Of a stretch of DNA of 64,000 bases, positions 9,394 through 18,353 are shown in pieces. Every line of letters starts with the position of its first letter. Within the stretch, counting starts at the first letter, position 1. The notes under the pieces are model-generated. The model was not told the DNA's origin, did not search any database, and saw only the letters and a list, made by a program, of their open reading frames with translations. This DNA comes from CAWDMC01 sp963803295 (GTDB taxonomy: Bacteria; Acidobacteriota; Terriglobia; UBA7540): NCBI GenBank assembly GCA_963803295.1, contig CAWDMC010000011.1:496001-560000 (forward strand), in the 5' to 3' direction. The translations under genes were made by a program, and so were the position numbers.

Positions 9394-10449
9394 TTGAGCT
9401 CTAATACAGTTCTTAGCCAGGCTGAGAGTCAGATCCACGCTCTCGGCTGGAAGGAAGTCGTCGCCAGGTACCAGCAGCCCTCGCTTTGGCGCAGCGTCTT
9501 CCAGATCGTTAACTCCGTCGTGCCTTATGCGGTGTTCTGGTTTCTGATGTACCGTAGCCTGTCAGCGTCCTATTGGATCACCTTTCCGCTGGCGATCCTG
9601 ACAGCCGGGTTTCTGGTTCGGGTTTTCATCATCCACCACGACTGTGGCCACGGTTCGTTTTTCAAATCACGAAGAGCCAACGACATTTTGGGGTTCATCA
9701 CCGGCGTGCTGACCTTCACGCCCTACCAATTCTGGCGCTGGAAACATGCTGTCCACCATGCGGGTGCGGGCGACCTGGACAGGCGCGACTTGGGCGCGGT
9801 TTGGACTTTGACCGTGCAGGAATATCTGGATGCCTCTTTCTGGACGCGCTTCGCCTATCGTGTAATGCGCAACCCGTTTGTGCTTTTCGTGATCGCGCCG
9901 TCTTTCTTGTTCCTGGTCATGTATCGGTTTTCCTCGCCCAGAGCGAGCAGGCGGGATCGTCTGTCGGTATATTGGACGAACCTGGCGATTGTAGCGGTGG
10001 CCGCCGCAGTGAGTTACTTTGTGGGCTTCAAAGCGTACCTGGTGATTCAACTCTCCGTCATGACGGTGACGGGGACGGCAGGAGTCTGGCTATTTTACGT
10101 GCAGCATCAGTTCGAAGGCGTCTACTGGCAGCGCCACAGCCAATGGGACTACACTGCGGCGGCGTTCGAAGGCAGTTCGTTTTACAAGTTACCGAGGATC
10201 CTGCAATGGTTCTCGGGCAATATTGGCTTTCATCATATCCATCATTTGAGTCCGCGCATTCCCAATTACAACCTCGAGAAGTGCCACAAAGAGGAGCCGC
10301 TGTTTCAGTGCGTGACTCCCGTGACCCTACGCTCCAGCATGAAATCACTCACTTTCCGGCTGTGGGACGAACCCCACCAACGATTAGTGGGTTACAGCTA
10401 CCTGAGAGCCCTGCGCAAGCGACAGGGTTCGGAGGGCCAACTGGGTTGA
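9394..10449 (+). CDS. membrane fatty acid desaturase (delta-12/omega-6 type)
   Basis: A 351-residue integral membrane di-iron desaturase that inserts double bonds into acyl chains of membrane lipids. The three histidine boxes are intact: HHDCGH (81-86), HAVHH (118-122), and HIHHLSPRIPNY near residue 285. Hydrophobic segments at about 35-80, 98-112, 155-175 and 190-225 fit the four-helix family topology. A TTG start at 9394 behind AAGGAG (9375-9380, spacing about 13) is the best choice; the two GTGs in between run into a stop. A long leader carrying copy A of the shared element precedes it, which fits cold-induced membrane fluidisation. No electron donor gene is adjacent. Confidence 0.9.
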   Translation: MSSNTVLSQAESQIHALGWKEVVARYQQPSLWRSVFQIVNSVVPYAVFWFLMYRSLSASYWITFPLAILTAGFLVRVFIIHHDCGHGSFFKSRRANDILGFITGVLTFTPYQFWRWKHAVHHAGAGDLDRRDLGAVWTLTVQEYLDASFWTRFAYRVMRNPFVLFVIAPSFLFLVMYRFSSPRASRRDRLSVYWTNLAIVAVAAAVSYFVGFKAYLVIQLSVMTVTGTAGVWLFYVQHQFEGVYWQRHSQWDYTAAAFEGSSFYKLPRILQWFSGNIGFHHIHHLSPRIPNYNLEKCHKEEPLFQCVTPVTLRSSMKSLTFRLWDEPHQRLVGYSYLRALRKRQGSEGQLG

Positions 10450-10611
10450 TTCGTAGCGCCCGGGTGCCACCGGCTGATCAGAGGCCGTTGCCCCGGTATG
10501 GCAGATGCGGGTATCGCCCAAAGTATCCTTCATGGGGGTCTCCGTCCGTGGCGCAGACAGCCGCGGGTTGGAAAAAACCGGATCTTTAGCCGAACACGCG
10601 GCACCGAGATG

Positions 10612-10748
10612 TGGTATACTTCATATGCGCTTAATACCACGGTGTAGTGCGGTTGCTCTGGTTAAGTACCTGATCTGAGAATTCCCGCCTTTTGTCTCCT
10701 CCCGTATGTCTTCGGCGTAATTCAAAACAGGACTGGTCATGCAAGGTA
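10612..10748 (+). promoter_or_regulatory. promoter plus structured leader, copy B (before DEAD-box helicase)
   Basis: An extended -10 (TGG-TATACT, 10612-10620) starts a leader with the same block order as copy A: ACGGTG, GGTTGC, GGTTA, CCTGATCTGAG (10669-10679), stem-loop, TTCGGCGTA and GACTGGTCA. Here the stem pairs GAATT with AATTC and CGCC with GGCG, while copy A uses GCA with TGC at the base. Both sides of the stem have therefore changed together, supporting RNA structure. The loop again contains CCTCCCGTA. The helicase start codon lies about 65 bases after the element. Confidence 0.55.
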
Positions 10749-10814
10749 CCGCCCACTCGTTAGTTTGTATCCGGGTCGCGACTGCACTTCGCCAGGGAAT
10801 AGGCAATAGAAGCA

Positions 10815-12041
10815 ATGCAAAGTTTTTCGGAGCTACCGATTTCAACCTATACGAAGGAACGACTGGCTACAGCTCGCTTTTTGTCACCGACTCCGGTTCA
10901 GGCCGCGGTAATCCCGCACGCACTCCAGGGCAAGGACGTGCTCGCGACAGCTCAGACAGGAACAGGCAAGACACTGGGGTTCGTGGTTCCGATCATCGAA
11001 CACTTCCTTGAGCAGAGTACGCCGGGAATAGCCGCCCTGGTGCTCGTTCCCACCCGCGAACTGGCCATGCAGGTGGCGGACCAGTACAACGCGTTGAAAG
11101 GCATACAGCTTTCACCCGCAGCCCTGGTGGTTGGCGGCCTTTCGGAAGCAGAGCAACTGCGCACGATCCGCAGAGGGGCTCGCTTAGTGGTGGCGACTCC
11201 TGGTCGATTGGAAGACTTCCTCGGTCGCAAGCTCATCAGCCTGCAAAAGGTACAGATGCTCATCCTCGATGAGGCCGACCGCATGTTGGACATGGGGTTT
11301 ATTCCTGCGATTCGCAGGATCACGGCGGTTCTGCCTAGAGAGCGCCAGACGATGTGCTTTTCGGCCACCCTGGAAGCCTCTGTCGCGCACCTCGTGACCG
11401 GCTGCATGAAGGACCCCGTGCGTCTGGCCTTCGGGTCAACGCTGAAGCCGTCGGAGAACGTGCGCGTTCAGGCGTTCGAGGTTACCGCCAATGACAAACA
11501 GGGAGTCTTGCGCCATCTGCTGGCCAAAGAGACTGGCCGCTGCCTTATCTTCGCCAGGACCAAGCGCGGAACCGAGCGGCTCGCCCGGCATCTGAATCGG
11601 GAAGGTTTCTCCGCCGCCATGATTCATGGCGATCGCTCCCAATCGCAGCGAACCGCAGCTTTGGCCGGTTTCCAGCAGGGCCGCTACCGCGTGTTGGTTG
11701 CGACTGACCTCGCCTCCCGAGGCATTCACGTTCAGGACATCGCCCACGTCATTAACTACGATCTGCCGGAGGTGGCAGAAAATTTCATCCATCGGGTTGG
11801 GCGCACCGGGCGCGCAGGCGGGCGTGGGATTGCTTCCACTCTCTTTGCGAGGGAACAGCGTCCGGAGTTGCAGCAATTGGAGCATACGCTCGGTATACGG
11901 ATGGAGAGGATGCAAGCGAACACAGGTCCTGTCGAGAACCACGATGTCCGACCAGGCGAAATGGTTCGGGTCGAGTCACCCCCCTTATCCAGAATCATCC
12001 CGCTTGCGGGAGAGATCCTGCAAGCGCAGATACCAGGCTAA
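10815..12041 (+). CDS. rhlE: DEAD-box ATP-dependent RNA helicase, RhlE type
   Basis: A 408-residue helicase with all core motifs: Q motif 'FSELPIS...LSPTPVQAAVIP', Walker A 'ATAQTGTGKT', Ia 'VPTRELAMQV', II 'LILDEADRMLDMGF', III 'CFSATLE', V 'VATDLASRGIHV' and VI 'HRVGRTGRAG'. The short tail (about 40 residues past motif VI) lacks an RNA-binding DbpA domain, which places it with RhlE/CshA-like proteins. These unwind structured RNA during ribosome assembly and mRNA decay, especially in the cold. The Shine-Dalgarno upstream of ATG 10815 is weak. The shared leader (copy B) upstream suggests temperature-dependent control. Confidence 0.92.
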   Translation: MQSFSELPISTYTKERLATARFLSPTPVQAAVIPHALQGKDVLATAQTGTGKTLGFVVPIIEHFLEQSTPGIAALVLVPTRELAMQVADQYNALKGIQLSPAALVVGGLSEAEQLRTIRRGARLVVATPGRLEDFLGRKLISLQKVQMLILDEADRMLDMGFIPAIRRITAVLPRERQTMCFSATLEASVAHLVTGCMKDPVRLAFGSTLKPSENVRVQAFEVTANDKQGVLRHLLAKETGRCLIFARTKRGTERLARHLNREGFSAAMIHGDRSQSQRTAALAGFQQGRYRVLVATDLASRGIHVQDIAHVINYDLPEVAENFIHRVGRTGRAGGRGIASTLFAREQRPELQQLEHTLGIRMERMQANTGPVENHDVRPGEMVRVESPPLSRIIPLAGEILQAQIPG

Positions 12042-12124
12042 GCCTCCGGCGTCACCCTCCTGGCTCCTGGCGCAACCCGAGCAACCTCGCAGTCGCGAGT
12101 CAAAGTCCGATGTACAATGCCATC

Positions 12125-13846
12125 ATGCGGAAATACGTATTGCTGGCGCTCAGCTTATTCGGATTATTCGACTCGCTATACTTGTGGTGGGCCTACACCT
12201 CGCCCTCTCGGCCGATCGTCTGCACGGGCGGAGGTTGCGAGACGGTTCGCGCCAGTGAGTACGCCCATTTGTGGGGACATCCGCTACCCCTGTACGGCGT
12301 CGTCATGTACCTGGTGCTGGTGGTTCTGATCTTCGTCCAGCCGCTTCTGGGTGCAGCGCTCGCGCGCCGGATTGTGCAGATCACAGTGTCGGCGATCGCC
12401 TGCCTTGGCTTTCTTTTTTCCGTCTACCTTACAGACCTCGAAGCCTTTGTGATCCACGCCTGGTGCACTTGGTGCGTGACCTCGGCCATCGCGGTGACGC
12501 TGATCTTCCTGCTGGGGCTCTGGGAGACGATTCGCCCCGAGGCGCCGCCCGATCCGGCGATGGCCTTGCGCGTGGTGCAGCGCGAATTCGCTCTAATCGC
12601 CTTGGCTGCGCTGGTGGGCATTCCGGCATTCCTGCACCTTCAGCAGGTGGAAACGCTCAAGCCTGTGGAGAAATCATCGGCGCAGGTGATCAGCGAACAC
12701 CTGGTCCGGCCCGACAGCCACGTTACGGGTAACCCGCAGGCGCTCGTAACCTTGGTCGAATTCGGTGACTTCGAGTGCCCCATCTGCGGCCAGGAAGATG
12801 TGGCCGTCTCGCAGATCCGCAGGGATTTCGGCGACAAAGTCCGCTTTGTGTTCCGCCAGTTTCCCCTGCCCAGCCTTCATCCCCAGGCTGAGAAGGCAGC
12901 CGAAGCGAGCGAGTGCGCCGCCGACCAAGGGAAATTTTGGGAGATGCACAACCAGATTTACGCCAACCAGAAAGACCTCTCCGTGCCGGCTCTGGAACGA
13001 GATGCCGCCGCTATTGGTCTCGATCAGCAGATCTTCAAGCACTGCCTGGAGAGCGGAGCCACGGCCGCGCGCGTGCAGCGCGATCGCGACGACGCCCACG
13101 CGCTCCACCTGCGAGCGACCCCGACCTTCGTTATGGGCGATCATGTCCTCGAAGGCGCAGTACCCTATGAGGATCTCGCTTCACTGCTCAACGAAGGACT
13201 CGCCCATCGCGGGACCGAAACAGCCTCCGGCAGGAACCCGGCGGGGCCGGCGGGAGATATCTCTGCCCGAACCCGGGCCGGATCCGAAAAGAAAGTCGGG
13301 CAGGCTCCCAAATCGAACACGAACACCAGTACCGATGCCAATCGTAACGCCAGGAATGCGAACAGCGCGAGTGTCGCTAATCTTAGCTCCAGTCCGGACG
13401 CTGGCTCGCAATCCGATCTGGGATCGAGCGGATTCGGCGGGGGCTCAAAGGTAGGCTTCGCTCCCTTGGGGTCGGAACTTACCTGCAGCGAGGATGAAGC
13501 TAAGAAGCGGCAACCGGCGGAGATCCAGACCCCGGCCGCCAAGAGCCTTCACGACAGTGGCCAGGCGGCGTTCGTTGACGTACGCTCATCCTCGGATTTT
13601 GCCAAAGGACATATCGCCGGCGCCGTGAATATTCCCGCTGATGAACTCGATAGGCGCTGGCAGACGCTGCCGGAAGGCAAGACGGTGATCCTCTATGAAA
13701 GCGGCAATTCACCAGGCGACGTGTGCGCCCAGAGCAGAGCGGCAGGACGGATCCTCTTCAATCATGGAATCAGGTTCAATCTCGTGAAGGTCTACAAAGA
13801 CGGTCTTGCCGGCTGGGAGAAGGCCGGTTTGCCTGTGGAGCGTTGA
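12125..13846 (+). CDS. VKOR-DsbA-rhodanese fusion, envelope disulfide-bond enzyme
   Basis: A 573-residue fusion; ATG 12110 is an equal alternative start. Residues 1-165 are a multi-helix vitamin K epoxide reductase domain with loop cysteines C33 and C38 and the quinone-side pair C114-TW-C117. Residues about 190-350 are a DsbA-like thioredoxin domain with C218-PI-C221 and the cis-proline block 'LRATPTFVMG'. A polar, Asn/Ser-rich linker (about 370-440) leads to a rhodanese-like domain (about 460-573; 'VDVRSSSDFAKGHIAGAVNIPADEL'). In that domain the position of the catalytic cysteine in 'VVYC-x-x-G' is glutamate ('ILYESGNSPGDVC'), with a cysteine further on. VKOR-thioredoxin fusions oxidise exported proteins and pass electrons to quinone; the added rhodanese domain may bind rather than transfer sulfur. 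Confidence 0.88.
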   Translation: MRKYVLLALSLFGLFDSLYLWWAYTSPSRPIVCTGGGCETVRASEYAHLWGHPLPLYGVVMYLVLVVLIFVQPLLGAALARRIVQITVSAIACLGFLFSVYLTDLEAFVIHAWCTWCVTSAIAVTLIFLLGLWETIRPEAPPDPAMALRVVQREFALIALAALVGIPAFLHLQQVETLKPVEKSSAQVISEHLVRPDSHVTGNPQALVTLVEFGDFECPICGQEDVAVSQIRRDFGDKVRFVFRQFPLPSLHPQAEKAAEASECAADQGKFWEMHNQIYANQKDLSVPALERDAAAIGLDQQIFKHCLESGATAARVQRDRDDAHALHLRATPTFVMGDHVLEGAVPYEDLASLLNEGLAHRGTETASGRNPAGPAGDISARTRAGSEKKVGQAPKSNTNTSTDANRNARNANSASVANLSSSPDAGSQSDLGSSGFGGGSKVGFAPLGSELTCSEDEAKKRQPAEIQTPAAKSLHDSGQAAFVDVRSSSDFAKGHIAGAVNIPADELDRRWQTLPEGKTVILYESGNSPGDVCAQSRAAGRILFNHGIRFNLVKVYKDGLAGWEKAGLPVER

Positions 13847-13947
13847 ACCCGCGTTTTGGGCGAGCGTACCCACCCCGGATTCAAATCGCGCGTTGTAAGG
13901 CTGCTCAGAAACGCGCGCCGCAGCCCAACCAGCCTGTCTGTGCTAAG

Positions 13948-14355
13948 TCACGGCTTTGGTTTGGGATCGGCATCGGCGTCTGGGGTCTCGACCGGTTCGG
14001 GAGGGCCAGTTTCGCGGTCAAAGTAGCTTTGGAGGATTTCGGCGGCTTCCTCCGCGTCGTCCGCGTCCACTTGCACCTGCACCACATCCACTCCAGGCAG
14101 GATCTCAGCGCTGGTCTCGCCGGGCAGGATTACAGGTATTCCCTGTTCGGCGAGAATATTGCGGGCGAGATCCGCCTCCATAATGGCCGTGGGACCACGA
14201 AACACACGGATCGTTACCACATGTGCGGAAGAGTCAGGCTCGTTCTCGCTTTCGGCCTTCGTAGGCGAGGGGCCCGGCAGAAGTGGAATGGCGCAATCAA
14301 TGCACTCGCGCTCATCATCTTTGTACTCCGAGCCGCATTCGGGGCAATAAGACAT
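13948..14355 (-). CDS. small zinc-ribbon protein with DUF2007-like domain
   Basis: A 135-residue protein. The N-terminus holds a zinc ribbon, 'YCPECGSEYKDDERECIDC' (C4, C7, C17, C20), followed by a proline-rich spacer. Residues about 45-110 ('VTIRVFRGPTAIMEADLARNILAEQGIPVIL ... VQVQVDADDAEEAAEIL') match the DUF2007 fold, often labelled a putative signal-transducing protein because of its PII-like shape; no biochemical role is firmly known. The tail is acidic and proline-rich. The start is ATG 14355 with an AGGTGG site upstream. It is divergent from the Tat glycosidase gene. Confidence 0.8.
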   Translation of the reverse strand: MSYCPECGSEYKDDERECIDCAIPLLPGPSPTKAESENEPDSSAHVVTIRVFRGPTAIMEADLARNILAEQGIPVILPGETSAEILPGVDVVQVQVDADDAEEAAEILQSYFDRETGPPEPVETPDADADPKPKP

Positions 14356-14621
14356 AGCCCACCTCCAGGTTGCTGCGGCAGTCTCGATCCGCAGTTTTCT
14401 TTTCAGGATCTCTCCGACTTCATTCTAACAAAATGGTGTGTTTCGAGTGCGCATAATGGCGTCGCGAACCGGCAAGCTGGAACACGAGCGGAATCTCGCA
14501 TGTTAGGTGTTTTGCAGTGATCTGTGTCCTTCTTCCCCTTTTGGATCATTACCTCGGGGGTCAGCGAATCACCACGTCGACGAAGGAAATCCGGCAAGTC
14601 CCACATTTTCCAATATTTTCC

Positions 14622-14680
14622 TTGACATCAACGCGATTGTGAAGTAAATCGCATAGTCGTGACATCGGATGTCGGACATC
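14622..14680 (+). promoter_or_regulatory. promoter with perfect palindromic operator candidate
   Basis: TTGACA (14622-14627), a 17-base spacer and TAAATC (14645-14650) form a plausible sigma-70 promoter for the glycosidase gene at 14730. Just beyond the expected start point lies GATGTC-G-GACATC (14668-14680), a perfect 6-bp palindrome with one central base, preceded by another GACATC half-site at 14661-14666. A repressor binding here would block transcription of the glycan array. Binding is inferred. Confidence 0.4.
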
Positions 14681-14729
14681 GCACCGTCCTGACACATCCG
14701 AGCAGCGTCCTTGGTGAGGGAGAAACCGA

Positions 14730-17003
14730 ATGTTTCGAAGCAACGACTTAGATAGCCTGGAAAGCCGCCGGCGATTTCTGAAGATCCTGGGGGCCAGCTC
14801 CGGTGCAGCCGCGCTTCTGCCTGCGATTCCCACGTCTGCAGCCGCCGAGGGTTTTCCGGATCTGGCCCAGAGGCGAGCGGCCCACGAAAAGCGGGGCATC
14901 ATCTCACCCCTGAAGACCTACCGCATGATGGAGTGGGAGTTCCACACGCCTCCGGAAGAGGACTTCAAAATCAATTGGGAAGACGCCTTGAAGGCGGCTC
15001 GCGACTCGGGCGCCGAAAGCATGATGTTTTACTCCCAGGATCACTGGGGACACGCCTTTTATCCTAGTGACGTCGCGGTCCGCCATCCTCATCTCACCGG
15101 GGATCTGTTCGGAAACGAGGTGGCCCTGGCCCGCAAGCTGGGCATGTCGGTTGTCTGTTATTACAGCTTACAGTTCAACAATCAGCTGGTGCTGAAGCAC
15201 CCAGACTGGGGCTGGGTGAACGATAAGGGTGAACAGCAGGACATGCGTTGGCTCATCATCTGCCTCGACAGCCCTTATCGGCAGTACGTCCTGGGCATGA
15301 TGAACGAGATCTTCTCGCGTTACGAGGTGGATGAGCTGTTCCTCGATATCTTCGGCATTCAGTTCGTCATGTACCATTCGACCGGCCACGATCCTTTCTG
15401 CTTCTGCAAATACACTGAAGAAGCCTGGAACAAGGATCATGCCGGCGAGGCTTATCGCGAGGGCTTCAAGACGCGGGAGGGTTGGGAGCAGCGCTATCAC
15501 TGGCATGAAAAACGCACGATGGTGGATATGCTGGATGAGATCAGCAGTGCGGCCAGGAAGCATCGGCCCAACGTGATTATCTCCCTGAACGGCGGCCCTG
15601 AAGTTTTCCCGGATGAAATCATGCAGAGAGTGAGTTTCATCTATGCCGAGCCCCTTCCCTGTCCCACCGGCATCGCGCTTGGATCTATCCTCATGCGCGG
15701 TTGGGGACGTCCGGACTTTCAGGCCGGAGTCTTTACCCAGCAGGGCTACCTGGACACCTATCCCGGGACCATTCCACGCGTCCAGGCAGACTCGCTGATC
15801 GTGCAGAATGCCCGCACTTTCTTCGTTGGCAATGCGCCGGTCCTCAGCGGCCTCGACGGACAAGGCTTTTCGAAAAGATGGTTCCAGGTGGCGAAGGAGA
15901 CTTGGCAGGACGTCAGAAACGTGGATTCACTGCTGGAGGGCATCCAGCCTGTGTACAGCACCGGTATGCTCTACAGCGCCTCGACCGGAAAGGAATTGGA
16001 CACGCAAAAGAGGCCGGTGGATTTCCGCCGGTCCAACTTGGGCGCTCTCGAAACCCTCACCTACGCCGGCCGGCCGGTTGAGAGCCTGCCGGAGTTTCGC
16101 ATCAAACCTAACGACCTCAAGCAGTTTGAGACACTGGTGCTGCCGGAGGTCGAGGTCCTCTCCGATGAGCGTGCCGAGACCATCCGGCAATGGGTGAAGC
16201 AGGGTGGAACGTTGCTGGCGAGTTACCGCTGTGGACTGCTGGATGAGAACTTCCGCCCGCGCGCCAACTTTCCCTTGGCCGATGTCTTCGGGGCGGACTT
16301 CGTTTCTGAGGAGACAAAGTACGCTCTCAATGCTGAAGGCAAAGTAAAGGAAGGTGTCACCGCAACCTACCTGGAATCGTCCGGCCATCCTCTGGCCCGG
16401 CTTCTGGCGGTGAGCACAGTGGGACTGCCCGGTCCTTTCGTAAACCTGAAACTCACGACGGCAAAGGAGGTGATGCATTACCGCCTGCCTTTTATGGTGG
16501 AGGACCTGCCTCATCACAAGTGGTTCAATTGGGGTCCACCGCCTCCCGGGCCGGACGTGGGCGGACCAGCGGTTGCCTACAACAAATTCGGACAGGGCCA
16601 GGCCGTGCTGATAGGCGCACCCGTATTCCGCGCCGTAAACTGGAGGCCCGTCTGGATCCGGCGGTGGATTCCAGATGTGCTGCGCCAGCTAGTCCGGCGG
16701 CCAGTGGCGGAACTGCGTCCGGAACCGTTCTCCGAGTATGTGCATGGCACGTTCTTCTGGGATGCGAGTAAGAAACTCATCCTGGTTCAGGTGCTGAACA
16801 CCATCGAACTCGTCGATGAAGGCGAGTTCCGGCCCGCGCCACAGGTTGCGATCAAAACCGATCCGGCGAGACTGAAAGTGTTGGCGGCTCGCTTGGTATG
16901 GCCCAAAGAAATGGATCTCCAGGTAACATCAAGAGACGGCGCGAACCAAGTGGTGCTGTCGGCACCGGCGCGATACTCCGCCCTTTATCTGAAACTCGCC
17001 TGA
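14730..17003 (+). CDS. Tat-exported putative glycoside hydrolase (GHL6-like, beta-galactosidase-type trimerisation domain)
   Basis: A 757-residue protein with a Tat leader: 'SRRRFLKILGASSGAAALLPA' motif, hydrophobic stretch, probable cut near TSAAAEG. Residues about 60-330 form a TIM-barrel-like region ('FKINWEDALKAARDSGAESMMFYSQDHWG', 'DELFLDIFG') of the hypothetical glycosyl hydrolase 6 group, related to GH42/alpha-fucosidase folds. Residues about 400-620 ('LPEVEVLSDERAETIRQWVKQGGTLLASY') match the beta-galactosidase trimerisation domain. Acidic residues in FLDIFG and 'GGPEVFPDE' are candidates for catalysis. The likely role is cleavage of plant or microbial polysaccharide in the periplasm. 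It leads the rightward array; GTGAGGGAG lies before ATG 14730. Confidence 0.75.
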   Translation: MFRSNDLDSLESRRRFLKILGASSGAAALLPAIPTSAAAEGFPDLAQRRAAHEKRGIISPLKTYRMMEWEFHTPPEEDFKINWEDALKAARDSGAESMMFYSQDHWGHAFYPSDVAVRHPHLTGDLFGNEVALARKLGMSVVCYYSLQFNNQLVLKHPDWGWVNDKGEQQDMRWLIICLDSPYRQYVLGMMNEIFSRYEVDELFLDIFGIQFVMYHSTGHDPFCFCKYTEEAWNKDHAGEAYREGFKTREGWEQRYHWHEKRTMVDMLDEISSAARKHRPNVIISLNGGPEVFPDEIMQRVSFIYAEPLPCPTGIALGSILMRGWGRPDFQAGVFTQQGYLDTYPGTIPRVQADSLIVQNARTFFVGNAPVLSGLDGQGFSKRWFQVAKETWQDVRNVDSLLEGIQPVYSTGMLYSASTGKELDTQKRPVDFRRSNLGALETLTYAGRPVESLPEFRIKPNDLKQFETLVLPEVEVLSDERAETIRQWVKQGGTLLASYRCGLLDENFRPRANFPLADVFGADFVSEETKYALNAEGKVKEGVTATYLESSGHPLARLLAVSTVGLPGPFVNLKLTTAKEVMHYRLPFMVEDLPHHKWFNWGPPPPGPDVGGPAVAYNKFGQGQAVLIGAPVFRAVNWRPVWIRRWIPDVLRQLVRRPVAELRPEPFSEYVHGTFFWDASKKLILVQVLNTIELVDEGEFRPAPQVAIKTDPARLKVLAARLVWPKEMDLQVTSRDGANQVVLSAPARYSALYLKLA

Positions 17004-17119
17004 CCCGTTGCGCAGAGCCCGCTCTCTGGCCCTGCGGCCTTTCATCGCCGAAAGAACCGCAGGGCTGATATTGCGAGCCCTGTGTTGCGAGCCCTGTGTT
17101 GCGAGACTGTGGAGATTTG

Positions 17120-18157
17120 ATGAACGGCTATGAGAGGTTCATGGCGGCCCTGCGCCGCCAGCAACCGGACCAGGTCCCCCTGATGGAATTCGTCATCGAT
17201 GCGAGGGTCTCGGGCGCCATCTGCCCCGAGGCCAAGAGCCAGACGGATTTCGAAGTCGCTATGGATTTTGACGCCGTGTGTTGCGGAGCGGAGTACACGA
17301 AAGCCGGCCAGGACGCAGACGGAACCTATCTCGACGAATGGGGAGTAACCTACAAGGCGGGTCCGGAACTGCAAGATCACCCCATTCGCGGACCTATCAG
17401 TTCCGAGGAAGACCTCATAAGGTATACTCCTCCTGATCCCGACGCGCCCTGCCGGCTGGGGGTACTCCCGCAATTGGTGAAAATATTCAAGCATACCAAA
17501 GCGATCGTCTTCCGCCACCGCGCCGCCTTCATGTGGTCCGCTTTCCTGAATGGCATGGATAATCTGCTGATGAATTTTCTCTGCGCACCTGCCTTCGCTC
17601 AGCGCCTGTTGGATCGGGTCCTGGAGGTTAATATCAGGGTTGCCAGAAGAGCAGTTCAGGCCGGAGCCGATGTCGTCATGCTGGGAGACGATTATGCCGG
17701 CAACCAAGGTCCGCTCGTTTCGCGGGCGATATTCAAGGCATTCATACTGCCCAGGCTAAAGAAAATGGTGGAGGCGATCCATGAGGAAGGCGGTCAGGTC
17801 ATCAAGCACTCCGATGGGAACCTGTGGCCTATCCTCGACATGATTGTTAATACCGGAATCGACGGCATTCATCCTTTGGAGCCGGTCGCAGGAATGGATA
17901 TCGGCGAGGTGAAGGAGAAATACGGCAACAGGGTGTGCCTCTTCGGCAACATCGACTGCGCCGATCTGCTCTGTCATGGGACCGAAACAGAAGTCGAGGC
18001 AGCGGTAAAGGATTGCATTCGCAAGGCCTCTCGGGGAGGCGGGCATATCATCTGCTCTTCTAATTCAATCCATTCCTCGGTAAACCCGAAGAACTACCTT
18101 GCCATGATCCGGGCGGCGAAAAAGTACGGACACTATCCCTTGAGTAACTTGAATTGA
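17120..18157 (+). CDS. uroporphyrinogen decarboxylase-superfamily protein (UroD/MtaA-like)
   Basis: A 345-residue protein from ATG 17120 (MNGYERFMAALRRQQPDQVPLMEF), preceded by a GGAGA site. The 'R-x-x-P-D-x-V-P' opening and the 'VMLGDDYAGNQGPLVS', 'HPLEPVAGMDIGEVKEKYGNRVCLFGNID' blocks define the UroD/MtaA/CmuA barrel. The zinc ligand motif of the methyltransferase branch (HxCG) reads HSDG here, and the 'RQAGR' motif of true UroD is missing, so neither haem synthesis nor a standard MtaA activity can be assumed. Such proteins commonly sit in carbohydrate loci. It is the second gene of the array, 116 bp after the Tat glycosidase. Confidence 0.85.
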   Translation: MNGYERFMAALRRQQPDQVPLMEFVIDARVSGAICPEAKSQTDFEVAMDFDAVCCGAEYTKAGQDADGTYLDEWGVTYKAGPELQDHPIRGPISSEEDLIRYTPPDPDAPCRLGVLPQLVKIFKHTKAIVFRHRAAFMWSAFLNGMDNLLMNFLCAPAFAQRLLDRVLEVNIRVARRAVQAGADVVMLGDDYAGNQGPLVSRAIFKAFILPRLKKMVEAIHEEGGQVIKHSDGNLWPILDMIVNTGIDGIHPLEPVAGMDIGEVKEKYGNRVCLFGNIDCADLLCHGTETEVEAAVKDCIRKASRGGGHIICSSNSIHSSVNPKNYLAMIRAAKKYGHYPLSNLN

Positions 18158-18353
18158 GGTGAGCCGTGTTCAGGGGCGTAGCCAGGATTATCGCGGTCTG
18201 ATCTAACCGCGGCTTCGTCCAGTTGGGGGAGAAGGCCCATGGTTGGAAGAGTGCCAACCGTGGCTACCGCTTGCGATTTCGCTTTAGCGGTCGGCGAAAA
18301 GCCTCTACGCGACCTGCTCACTTCCGGTTTTCCCATTCTGGTAGGAGGCTCTA

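Noticed and set aside
9573..10589. Rightward 338-codon frame overlapping the desaturase
   Set aside because: The desaturase frame carries all three histidine boxes; this one has no recognisable motif.
9082..10845. Leftward small frames at 9082-9438 and 10621-10845 sharing 'YAE-(N/D)-(L/I)-R'
   Set aside because: The peptide likeness comes from the duplicated leader DNA. Stem covariation and promoter placement favour an RNA element on the other strand.
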